DNA of 13,606 nt, taken from the NCBI GenBank assembly GCA_023662705.1, contig JAMPIM010000045.1, positions 1 through 13,606 of the forward strand, read 5' to 3'. The notes beneath the pieces were generated by a model. That model did no database searches. It had not been told where the DNA came from and saw only the letters and a list, made by a program, of their open reading frames with translations. This stretch comes from Candidatus Gastranaerophilales bacterium (GTDB taxonomy: Bacteria; Cyanobacteriota; Vampirovibrionia; Gastranaerophilales; Gastranaerophilaceae). A program made the position numbers and the translations under genes. This document shows positions 8,140 through 13,606 of this stretch, one piece after another; position 1 is the first letter of the stretch; the number at the start of each line of letters is the position of its first letter.

Positions 8140-8236
8140 AGTTTTTTCCTTTTATTTGTGAGGTATCTTCAGGAAGGCTCGACTTCCAACCATTCATTTA
8201 CCCCTTGTGAGTGATTATTGGCGTAAGCACTCTACA
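8140..8236 (-). promoter_or_regulatory. Structured rpsO 5' leader, candidate S15 autoregulatory RNA
   Basis: This is the transcribed region between the predicted start (about 8236) and the rpsO ATG. Read on the - strand it holds a GAGTG/CACTC hairpin (8228-8232 with 8209-8213) whose loop contains TTACGCC (8220-8226). Just downstream, GGGGTAA (8198-8204) could pair with that loop at six of seven positions, forming an H-type pseudoknot. A second hairpin GGAAG/CTTCC (8183-8187 with 8172-8176) follows. S15 leaders in other bacteria differ widely in sequence but often use a pseudoknot or junction, so function here is inferred from position and folding potential only. Confidence 0.45.
8152..8193 (-). 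other. Possible 13-codon upstream ORF in the rpsO leader
   Basis: ATG at 8193 opens a frame encoding MVGSRAFLKIPHK and ending in TAA at 8152-8154. It is preceded by AAGGGG (8201-8206) at an ideal 7-nt spacing, a better Shine-Dalgarno than that of many genes here. The stop lies directly against the rpsO ribosome binding site (TAAAAGGA), so translation of the short ORF could control access to it. The frame is too short for coding statistics and the peptide matches nothing I know. It may be chance. Confidence 0.3.
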
Positions 8237-8242
8237 GGGCTA

Positions 8243-8271
8243 AATATATTACAAAGATAAAGCGCTGTCAA
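8243..8271 (-). promoter_or_regulatory. Sigma70-type promoter of rpsO
   Basis: On the - strand a perfect TTGACA (8266-8271) is followed after exactly 17 bases by TATATT (8243-8248), a near-consensus -10. The -35 box lies within the last codons of nadE and the -10 just past its stop. No terminator separates the two genes, so readthrough from nadE is also possible. Confidence 0.75.
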
Positions 8272-10186
8272 TATGGTTTTCGTCGACGCCTTTGTAATTA
8301 ATTCTGCCTGATGTAATCGGCTGTCTGTAATCCGATTTATTAATTGAGCGGGCTTCTACAAGCACTGATGGAGGCAGGATTGACCATTTATATAAAGCTG
8401 TTGACATTCTGCGGTAGAACTTGTCCAGCCATTCTATTTTTTGTTCTTTAGATATCGGATTTTTCTTTTCGTAAACAAATTCTATATTAAGAAAATCATT
8501 GTATCCTTCGTTTTTATTCTCAATTCTCCAAATGATTTCGTCCAGAAACTCATAAGGCATAAGCGCATCTTCTGCATTCAATGTTTTTCCTGTTTTAGGG
8601 TCAATTGCAAGCTCTGCCCCCGGTTTTTTAAGAATAATCGCTTCAGGAATTGCATTTTTAACTTCGCGGTTTTTATTTAACCAACGGGCAAAGGCAAATA
8701 GCTTTGTTTTAGGAACATCCGCTATTGGAGCAAAACCTCCTGACATGTCACCGTTAATAGTTGCATAACCCATATAAAGTTCTGATTTATCAGATGTTGC
8801 GATAGGAATGCAAGAGCCGAACTCATTACTTATTCCCCATAGGAACATTGCTCTTGAGCGTGCCTGAATATTATCAGGAGTAAATGAAGTTTTGTACCTG
8901 CCGTCCCATTTAGTTTCAACCACTTTAAATAAATCGTTTAGACACTCTGTAGTAGTATCTACCATAGGTTTAATACTTGCTTCCGTAAAATTGATTCCAA
9001 GGTTTTGTGCAAGCTCTGCTGCATCGGACTTGCTTTCTTTAGAGGTAAGTTTTGAGGGCATTGAAACACCAAAAACATTTTCTTTCCCAATTGCGTCTGC
9101 AAGTAATACCGCACAAACGGTTGAATCTAAGCCTCCTGAGAGCCCTAATACGGCACGTTTGAATCCGCATTTAAAGAAATAGTCCCGAATTCCTTGTACA
9201 ATCGTTTTATACGTCCTCTCCAAATCAGACTCGTATTCAAGCGTGAATACTTTTTGTTCGGTTAAAGATTTTTCTAGCCCATTTGTCAACGGATAAATTT
9301 TACCAATGTTTTTTGTCGGATTAACAATAAGAAACTGTTCTTCAAATGATTTTGCACGTGCCAATAGGTTCCCGTCAGCATCAAAAACTCTGCTTGAGCC
9401 GTCAAATGATATATTATCAATTGCACCAACCTGATTCACATAAATAATAGGCGTTTTATAGCTCTTTGAAATGAAAGAAAGCATATTATGCTTTAACTGT
9501 TCTTTTTTTGCTCTTGTAGGAGACGCAGAGCAGTTTACAAAGAGTTTTGCTCCTGCTTTATGTAATTCTTCAATCGGGTCTTTTGAATAAAGATTTTTTT
9601 CAAAGAAGTTTTTGTTATTCCAACAATCTTCACAAATAGTAATTCCGATACCTTTATACAATCCGCCATTCAATCCTACAACAGGTGATGGTTCAATGTA
9701 TCTGTAATCATTAAATTCGGAGTAGTTTGGTAAAAGAGATTTTCTAACTATGCCCTGAATTTTACCTTCTGAGAGTATTGCAACAGAATTGTAATAACGT
9801 TTTCCCTCTGCATTTTTAGGACGAGGTTCAATAAAACCTACTAATGCAGTAGTGTTTTTTGTAATTTTGGCTAATCCGTTTAGCCACCTAACATTTTCTT
9901 CTACAATTAACGGATGTCTGTCAATTGTATCTTCAATAGGGTAACCCATAAGTGCCAGTTCAGGAAAAACAACCATATCAAGTCCTATTGTGTCAGCATA
10001 CTTGATATATCTGGCTATTTTTTTTGCATTGTATTCGATATTGCCAACAATTGGGTTTATCTGTGCCATGCCTATGAAGCCGCCACCGGATACTATACTT
10101 TTTAGTTCATTTATAATACTTTCATTAATTTTTTCATCACGTGAAAATTTGTCATCAACAATTTCGGATAGTTCGTATAATCTCAT
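8249..10186 (-). CDS. nadE: Glutamine-dependent NAD+ synthetase
   Basis: Catalyses the last step of NAD+ synthesis, amidation of nicotinic acid adenine dinucleotide with ATP, taking ammonia from glutamine. Two fused domains. The N-terminal nitrilase-type glutaminase (about 36-290) has catalytic Glu76 (VVFPELALMGYP), Lys149 (VRKSLLPNY) and Cys185 (ITICEDCW). The C-terminal synthetase (about 325-645) has the ATP pyrophosphatase loop LGLSGGLDST (347-356), QARSRAMFLW (441-450), ATSDKSELYMGY (463-474) and GDMSGGFAPIADVPKT (479-494). 645 aa is within the range for the two-domain form. About 35 residues precede the first nitrilase strand (GFIGMAQINP), forming a charged N-terminal extension that many homologues lack. 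The start is supported by GGAGAGG 6 nt upstream. Followed by rpsO, with the rpsO promoter on its 3' end. All catalytic residues are present. Confidence 0.96.
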   Translation of the reverse strand: MRLYELSEIVDDKFSRDEKINESIINELKSIVSGGGFIGMAQINPIVGNIEYNAKKIARYIKYADTIGLDMVVFPELALMGYPIEDTIDRHPLIVEENVRWLNGLAKITKNTTALVGFIEPRPKNAEGKRYYNSVAILSEGKIQGIVRKSLLPNYSEFNDYRYIEPSPVVGLNGGLYKGIGITICEDCWNNKNFFEKNLYSKDPIEELHKAGAKLFVNCSASPTRAKKEQLKHNMLSFISKSYKTPIIYVNQVGAIDNISFDGSSRVFDADGNLLARAKSFEEQFLIVNPTKNIGKIYPLTNGLEKSLTEQKVFTLEYESDLERTYKTIVQGIRDYFFKCGFKRAVLGLSGGLDSTVCAVLLADAIGKENVFGVSMPSKLTSKESKSDAAELAQNLGINFTEASIKPMVDTTTECLNDLFKVVETKWDGRYKTSFTPDNIQARSRAMFLWGISNEFGSCIPIATSDKSELYMGYATINGDMSGGFAPIADVPKTKLFAFARWLNKNREVKNAIPEAIILKKPGAELAIDPKTGKTLNAEDALMPYEFLDEIIWRIENKNEGYNDFLNIEFVYEKKNPISKEQKIEWLDKFYRRMSTALYKWSILPPSVLVEARSINKSDYRQPITSGRINYKGVDENHIDSALSL

Positions 10187-10192
10187 AATTTA

Positions 10193-10236
10193 CCTCTCCA
10201 CAAGTAATTTTACCACAAGCTACTAAGCATTTTGAA
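10193..10236 (-). promoter_or_regulatory. Promoter and ribosome binding site of nadE
   Basis: On the - strand an extended -10 element TGG-TAAAAT (10207-10215) lies 18 bases downstream of a weak TTCAAA (10231-10236). The predicted start is near 10200, giving a 5' UTR of about 14 bases that holds GGAGAGG (10193-10199), 6 nt from the ATG. The -35 is poor, so the extended -10 may carry most of the strength. Confidence 0.45.
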
Positions 10237-10260
10237 TTATTTTTCAAAATTATTTATTAC

Positions 10261-10289
10261 TTAACAGTTGAATAGAGGTTGACTATAAA
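10261..10289 (+). promoter_or_regulatory. Candidate promoter of the 21-residue-repeat protein gene
   Basis: TTAACA (10261-10266), a 17-base spacer and TATAAA (10284-10289) give a start near 10296, about 12 bases before the ATG. An overlapping alternative uses TTGACT (10279-10284) with TAATAT (10304-10309), but its spacer is 19 and its -10 box covers the ATG. Under the first choice the mRNA has almost no leader and no Shine-Dalgarno sequence. Confidence 0.4.
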
Positions 10290-10307
10290 AAAATCTATTA
10301 TGCTAAT

Positions 10308-11183
10308 ATGAAAAAACTGTTCATATATTTTACAATTTTATTATATTTATTATCAAACATGCCGCTTCAAACCTATGCCGCACCGACTCATTCTGCTGAA
10401 ATTTCTAAAATTGAGAATGATCTCTATGGATTTGATTATATAAATGATGAACTCAAAAACAGAGTTGCGCGTCTGGAAAAAACTATTTACGGTCAAGCAT
10501 CTACAGGAGACTTAAATAAGCGTATTAAGAAGCTTGCAACTGATATTACGGCTGAACAAATCGGCTTAGAAATTACTCCATCAGAAGATACTTTCCGTGA
10601 AGATGATGTTGTTGCAGACAATACTGTTAATTATCCTATTGTAGATGAAATTGAGATGAAGCTTTTTAATCAAACATACAAAAACAGAGATTTTCATACC
10701 CGTATTGTTACAATTGAGAGAAAGCTTTTCGGAAAAATATACGATATAGAAGATTATTCAACAAGGATGGATAGAATTAAAGCTGAGGTTATGCCTCAGA
10801 CTCTGGCAAGAGAAAATAATGATTACTATGACGATAATGCTATTTCTTCATCTTCTTTATCAGGTTTAAATTCTAATCGATTTTCTTCGATGCCTTACGG
10901 ACAAGGTAACTACACACGTCCTTACGCAAATTACGGAGATTTTACGGGGGGAGCTTTCCCAACTCCGGAGAGTCTTGATGACGAGCTTGCTCAGCTTGAA
11001 TATAATACCTTTGGTACCGAATTTTCACACGAAGATACAAAAAAACGCTTAAAACGCCTGAACAGTGTAAATAAAGCAAAGCGAACTTCTTCACGATATG
11101 ATTCAAACAAATTTCAGCAGCGAATGTCAACTGCTATGGAAATCGGCGCAATGCTTTTAATGATATTGGCTATGGTGCTCTAG
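10308..11183 (+). CDS. Exported protein of unknown function with 21-residue repeats
   Basis: I do not recognise a named family. 291 aa. An N-terminal signal peptide (MKKLFIYFTILLYLLSNMPLQTYAA) ends in a plausible cleavage site near residue 25. The mature part carries five copies of a motif: a hydrophobic residue, Glu, then L/I/T-Y/F-G, a 10-residue variable part and an Arg at position 18 (17 in copy 2). Copies begin at 35, 56, 115, 136 and 230; those at 35/56 and at 115/136 are back-to-back pairs exactly 21 residues apart. Predicted charged helices between short YG/FG turns suggest a coiled or helical repeat. A low-complexity linker rich in Ser, Asn, Tyr and Gly runs about 170-220. The C-terminus is hydrophobic (about 277-291), perhaps a tail anchor. 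No ribosome binding site precedes the ATG, but the signal peptide supports this start. Its stop overlaps that of the convergent Tic20-like gene. Location is probably periplasmic or membrane-anchored; function is unknown. Confidence 0.8.
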   Translation: MKKLFIYFTILLYLLSNMPLQTYAAPTHSAEISKIENDLYGFDYINDELKNRVARLEKTIYGQASTGDLNKRIKKLATDITAEQIGLEITPSEDTFREDDVVADNTVNYPIVDEIEMKLFNQTYKNRDFHTRIVTIERKLFGKIYDIEDYSTRMDRIKAEVMPQTLARENNDYYDDNAISSSSLSGLNSNRFSSMPYGQGNYTRPYANYGDFTGGAFPTPESLDDELAQLEYNTFGTEFSHEDTKKRLKRLNSVNKAKRTSSRYDSNKFQQRMSTAMEIGAMLLMILAMVL

Positions 11184-11566
11184 CGTGTATTTCCTTTGAT
11201 AATATCAGAAATCCAAGGCAGGTAGCTATATAACCCCATTGCGGAGGTTATAGTTAAGTAAAGAATTATTGTTGTCGTAAATACCTGAATTACTGATAAT
11301 CCAAAAAATAACGGCATATTCAATAAATATGGAATAGCATTGATTAAAGGGATTTTATATAAAATCACGTAAACCAAGCCTGCCAGCTGTGAAATCAAAA
11401 AGAATGCAATAGAAAGAAAAATAGATTGCATAATATGATACATCAAAAACGGTCTAACCTGTTTTTTTAGCAATGCAGCAATAATTAACCATATAAAACC
11501 AACAAATCCTGCGGATAAATATGTTCCTGCTGATAATAGACGTTCTATCGGATAAACTTTATGCAA
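11180..11566 (-). CDS. Tic20/Ycf60-like small membrane protein, TTG start
   Basis: 128 aa with about four hydrophobic segments (near 12-33, 44-68, 75-92, 94-112). Two stretches recall the cyanobacterial Tic20/Ycf60 family: RPFLMYHIMQSIFLSI (39-54, compare the family's FN-MQA-L-DI pattern) and the C-terminal GLYSYLPWISDIIKG (111-125, compare G-Y--IP-IS-A). Plastid Tic20 is part of the inner-envelope protein translocon; the bacterial role is not established. The start is TTG at 11566: an in-frame TAG lies immediately before it and AGAAAGGA lies 8 nt upstream, inside the end of the TPR gene, which it overlaps by 8 bases. Last gene of the rpiB operon, with no terminator seen downstream. The family call rests on a motif resemblance, so I am only moderately sure; DUF4870-type proteins are the alternative. 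Confidence 0.65.
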   Translation of the reverse strand: MHKVYPIERLLSAGTYLSAGFVGFIWLIIAALLKKQVRPFLMYHIMQSIFLSIAFFLISQLAGLVYVILYKIPLINAIPYLLNMPLFFGLSVIQVFTTTIILYLTITSAMGLYSYLPWISDIIKGNTR

Positions 11567-12623
11567 CTAAGTCATCCTTTCTTGCTTCATCAATATAATC
11601 ATCAAGAACTTGAATAAATACTAATTTGTATTCATCATTTTCAGGTTTTAAGTTGACAGCAGCTCTGTATGAATAAATTGAGCGTTCAATTTCTCTATTC
11701 ATATAGTAAACATTGGCAATAAGAACAAATATACTTGCATCCAGTTTGTTAATCTTAAGCGCTTCTCTATACTGTTCTTCTGCTTCAGGATACTTTTTGA
11801 TGTTTGAATATAAGTTGCCAAGAAGAATATACGCGTTAACTTCATTAGGGTTAACCTGAATGGCCCTTTTATAAACTTCTACTGCTGCTTCGTAGTCTTT
11901 AAAATCAGATTTTGCGATTGCATAGCAGATGTAAGCTTTGTAGTTATCGCCATCAAGTGCAACAGCTTTTTCAAAATATTCGTAACATTTTTCTTTATCT
12001 TTTAATACAGCAAGGGTGTTTGCAATACAAAGAGCAACTGTTTTATTGTCAGGAGCCAGCTCAAATACTTTGTAATAATATTCAAGAGCCTGTTTGTAAT
12101 CAAATAATTTATAGCAGACATTTCCTAAATCAACAAGAGCTGATAAGTTGTTCGGGTCAATCGAAAGAGTTTTTTCGTAATAAGCGCGAGCTTCAACATA
12201 GTCTTCAAAATCGTGGTATAAAAGCGCAATTGCATTATAAACTTCAGGGTCATTTGAATTAAAATCCAAAGTTCTTGAATAATAATGAAGTGCTTTTGAG
12301 AAATTTTTCATTTCAGCATAAGTATTACCAAGGTTATAGTAAACAAGATAATTGCTTGGGTTTACAAGAACAGCTTCATTAAAGTATTTGAGAGCTTTTT
12401 TGTATTCTTTTGCATAGAACCAGATACTACCTAAGTTTAACAAAGTCTGCAAGTCTTTTGGATCAATGGCAAGCAAGCTTTCATATACTGAAATAACTTT
12501 TTCATATTGATTATCCATTGCATAATATTTTGCAAGCTCGTGATAATGTTCAATATTGTTAGGTTCTAATGCCATCTTTAGAACTGTTTTTTCAATGGCT
12601 TTTTCTAATTCTTTCTTATCCAT
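11559..12623 (-). CDS. TPR-repeat protein with nine tandem repeats
   Basis: 354 aa. After a 21-residue lead-in, residues 22-327 are nine exactly 34-residue tetratricopeptide repeats with no insertion, each ending in a proline-type turn such as AIDP, LVNP or SIDP. The usual TPR pattern is visible (LGN-Y in helix A, Y-EA-E-Y--AL--NP across helix B). A 27-residue acidic tail follows. There is no signal peptide or membrane segment, so the protein is probably a cytoplasmic scaffold for protein partners. Nine repeats make slightly more than one superhelical turn. The gene begins 2 bases after the rsfS stop and its AAGG ribosome binding site lies in the last rsfS codons. It overlaps the Tic20-like gene by 8 bases, which ties the TPR and membrane proteins translationally and hints that they act together. 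The partner is unknown. Confidence 0.93.
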   Translation of the reverse strand: MDKKELEKAIEKTVLKMALEPNNIEHYHELAKYYAMDNQYEKVISVYESLLAIDPKDLQTLLNLGSIWFYAKEYKKALKYFNEAVLVNPSNYLVYYNLGNTYAEMKNFSKALHYYSRTLDFNSNDPEVYNAIALLYHDFEDYVEARAYYEKTLSIDPNNLSALVDLGNVCYKLFDYKQALEYYYKVFELAPDNKTVALCIANTLAVLKDKEKCYEYFEKAVALDGDNYKAYICYAIAKSDFKDYEAAVEVYKRAIQVNPNEVNAYILLGNLYSNIKKYPEAEEQYREALKINKLDASIFVLIANVYYMNREIERSIYSYRAAVNLKPENDEYKLVFIQVLDDYIDEARKDDLVA

Positions 12624-12625
12624 TT

Positions 12626-13024
12626 TTATACCTTATATTCTGAGTACTCTTCTGATTCTTTTAACCAAGTTTCGCGAGGAACGCTAAACGCGTGGTTCCA
12701 GAATTTTTCTATTGCGTAAGCATCTCTATCATCCTGATGGAGAATATGAACAACAACATCACCGTAATCAATTAAATTCCAACGGTTTTTTGCATCATTT
12801 TCTTTTCCGTGTGGAAGTCTTGAGAAAGTTTGTTTTACTTTATCTGCAAGATTTTCTGTTAATGCTTTAACCTGTGTTGAAGTTTGAGCAGATGCTATAA
12901 CAAAATAGTCGGCAAACGATGAAACATTACTAATATTCAATATTGAAATATCCTTCGCAATTTTTTCATCCAAAACTCTTGCTACAACACAAGCAAACTT
13001 ATATGATGTTAACTCTTCAGTCAT
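12626..13024 (-). CDS. rsfS: Ribosomal silencing factor RsfS
   Basis: Binds uL14 (L14) on the 50S subunit and blocks subunit joining, lowering translation when nutrients are short. With the preferred start it is 132 aa, close to the family's 105-130. Motifs: SSFADYFVIASAQTSTQV (35-52), RWNLIDYGDVVVHI (81-94) and RDAYAIEKFWNHA (100-112), all diagnostic of the RsfS/Iojap fold. An upstream in-frame ATG at 13036 would add MEKS but has no ribosome binding site. GGAG (13031-13034) lies 6 nt before the ATG at 13024, so I chose the latter. It follows the rpiB stop by 13 bases and precedes the TPR gene by 2. The common neighbour nadD is not here; nadE is about 2.4 kb away on the same strand. Confidence 0.94.
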   Translation of the reverse strand: MTEELTSYKFACVVARVLDEKIAKDISILNISNVSSFADYFVIASAQTSTQVKALTENLADKVKQTFSRLPHGKENDAKNRWNLIDYGDVVVHILHQDDRDAYAIEKFWNHAFSVPRETWLKESEEYSEYKV

Positions 13025-13037
13025 TGATTTCTCCATA

Positions 13038-13463
13038 CTAAATCATATCTATTCTTTTTTGATGGCGTCCGCCTTCAAATTCGGTTTTTAACCAAATATC
13101 TACTATATCAAGAGCAAGCCCGCTTCCTGTAATTCTTTCTCCCAGGCAAAGAATGTTTGAATTATTATGCATTCTTGTCATTCTTGCTGTGAATGTATCG
13201 GTACAATGAGAAGCTCTTATACCATCAAATCGATTAGCTGTAATTGACATTCCGATACCTGTTCCGCAAACCAAAATCCCTTTTCCTTGTGCTGCAAGCA
13301 CTTCCTTTGCAACAGCTTTTGCAATTGGCGGATAATCACAGGATTCAGTTGTAAAACAGCCCAAATCAGAAACTTCATAACCAAGTTTCTTTACATGTTC
13401 AATGATTTCATTCTTTAGTCTGAATCCACCATGGTCAGAACCTATTATAATCTTTTCTGCCAA
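13038..13463 (-). CDS. rpiB: Ribose-5-phosphate isomerase B, TTG start
   Basis: Interconverts ribose 5-phosphate and ribulose 5-phosphate in the pentose phosphate pathway. 141 aa (E. coli RpiB 149). Landmarks: GSDHGGFRLK (8-17), CDYP (42-45), CGTGIGMSITANRFDGIRA (66-84) with the catalytic Cys66 at the same position as in E. coli, RMHNNSNIL (97-105) with the ring-opening His99, and FEGGRHQKR near the end. The start is TTG at 13463: an in-frame TAG lies 15 bases upstream, no ATG intervenes, and GAAGGGAG sits 5 nt away. First gene of the operon with rsfS, the TPR gene and the Tic20-like gene. Some RpiB enzymes act on allose phosphate, but nothing here points to allose use. Confidence 0.95.
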   Translation of the reverse strand: MAEKIIIGSDHGGFRLKNEIIEHVKKLGYEVSDLGCFTTESCDYPPIAKAVAKEVLAAQGKGILVCGTGIGMSITANRFDGIRASHCTDTFTARMTRMHNNSNILCLGERITGSGLALDIVDIWLKTEFEGGRHQKRIDMI

Positions 13464-13486
13464 AACAGCTCCCTTCTAATATGTGT

Positions 13487-13515
13487 ATTTTAGCATATAA
13501 TAAGGAGCCTCGCAA
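13487..13515 (-). promoter_or_regulatory. Promoter of the rpiB operon, overlapping the upstream terminator
   Basis: On the - strand an extended -10 TGC-TAAAAT (13487-13495) lies 17 bases downstream of TTGCGA (13510-13515). That -35 falls in the loop and 3' arm of the terminator hairpin of the preceding gene. The predicted start is near 13480, giving a leader of about 17 bases that contains the GAAGGGAG ribosome binding site. Confidence 0.5.
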
Positions 13516-13526
13516 GCGAGGCTCCT
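13503..13526 (-). terminator. Hairpin terminator of the FabZ-like gene
   Basis: AGGAGCCTCGC and its exact complement form a 10-11 bp GC-rich stem with a tiny loop, starting 9 bases after the FabZ-like stop. On the - strand it is followed by TTATTATATG, a broken T-tract, so termination may be less than complete and readthrough into rpiB is possible. Confidence 0.75.
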
Positions 13527-13535
13527 CTATTTATA

Positions 13536-13606
13536 CTATTTTAAAGCTACAGTAATATCAGCTTCGATAGCTACTTTACCGTCAACATAACCAGTTCCGT
13601 GGCATT
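13536..13606 (-). CDS. C-terminal end of a FabZ-like (3R)-hydroxyacyl-ACP dehydratase, partial
   Basis: Only the last 22 codons are inside the window. They read ...GTGYVDGKVAIEADITVAL and end with Lys and TAG. The YVDGK-x-A-EA pattern followed by a hydrophobic end is what the last strand of the hotdog-fold dehydratase FabZ looks like. FabZ removes water from beta-hydroxyacyl-ACP in fatty-acid elongation and often lies among lipid A genes. Another hotdog-fold protein, or an LpxC-FabZ fusion, would look the same over this length. The following hairpin marks the end of its transcript. Confidence 0.5.
   Translation of the reverse strand, partial: CHGTGYVDGKVAIEADITVALK

Noticed and set aside
8195..8197. 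Alternative leader ORF start at 8197 overlapping the start of rpsO
   Set aside because: It is only 3 nt from the AAGGGG site, too close for efficient initiation; the ATG at 8193 has the better spacing.
8892..9182. 96-codon open frame on the + strand antisense to nadE
   Set aside because: It lies wholly inside the well-supported nadE gene, has no recognisable protein features and no ribosome binding site or promoter of note.
11912..12262. 116-codon open frame on the + strand antisense to the TPR gene
   Set aside because: Its Gln/Leu/Cys-rich sequence is the shadow of the repeated TPR coding pattern on the opposite strand.
11559..12623. The repetitive TPR coding region as a DNA repeat or CRISPR-like array
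   Set aside because: The 102-base periodicity is at the protein level; the DNA copies are diverged and encode a continuous TPR protein.
13025..13036. ATG at 13036 as the rsfS start
   Set aside because: No Shine-Dalgarno precedes it, whereas GGAG is well spaced for the ATG four codons downstream.
1..13606. A mobile element, defence island or biosynthetic cluster
   Set aside because: No transposase, integrase, terminal repeats, nuclease or synthase genes are present. Nearly every gene is conserved housekeeping or envelope machinery.

Overview
The window is AT-rich, densely packed bacterial chromosome. The organism has a Gram-negative-type envelope: there is a Kdo transferase (WaaA), an ArnT/PMT-type lipid-linked sugar transferase and an MCE-domain lipid-transport protein. 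A small membrane protein resembling the Tic20/Ycf60 family, typical of cyanobacteria and plastids, suggests a non-photosynthetic cyanobacterial relative such as Gastranaerophilales/Melainabacteria. That placement is inference from gene content and base composition, not from a marker-gene tree. I see no mobile element, CRISPR array, tRNA or rRNA, and no phage or toxin genes. It reads as core genome with several regulatory and start-site details of interest.

Left block, + strand (1-7816). An ArnT-like glycosyltransferase runs in from beyond the left edge. It is followed with almost no gaps by waaA, dnaE (replicative polymerase with an apparently intact PHP metal site), a single-MCE-domain MlaD-like protein and upp (uracil phosphoribosyltransferase). 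A strong sigma70-like promoter sits on the end of dnaE, so the MCE gene and upp probably have their own transcript. A 14-bp bidirectional terminator separates upp from the convergent rpsO.

Middle block, - strand (7850-10236). nadE (glutamine-dependent NAD+ synthetase) is followed by rpsO (ribosomal protein S15). The rpsO promoter overlaps the last bases of nadE and gives a leader of about 97 nt. That leader contains hairpins, a possible pseudoknot and a 13-codon upstream ORF with a good ribosome binding site, so it is a candidate S15 autoregulatory leader.

Right block. A divergent + strand gene (10308-11183) encodes a secreted or anchored protein built on an unrecognised 21-residue repeat. 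Its stop codon overlaps that of the convergent - strand operon rpiB - rsfS - nine-TPR protein - Tic20-like protein (11180-13463). Two genes of that operon start with TTG. At the right edge the end of a FabZ-like gene enters on the - strand. It is separated from rpiB by a hairpin terminator in which the -35 region of the rpiB promoter appears to be embedded.

Together the genes serve outer-membrane lipid building (WaaA, ArnT-like, MCE protein, FabZ-like), nucleotide and cofactor metabolism (Upp, NadE, RpiB), replication (DnaE) and ribosome assembly and silencing (S15, RsfS). I did not find a convincing new multi-gene system. The best leads are the rpsO leader, the 21-residue repeat protein and the TPR/Tic20-like pair.
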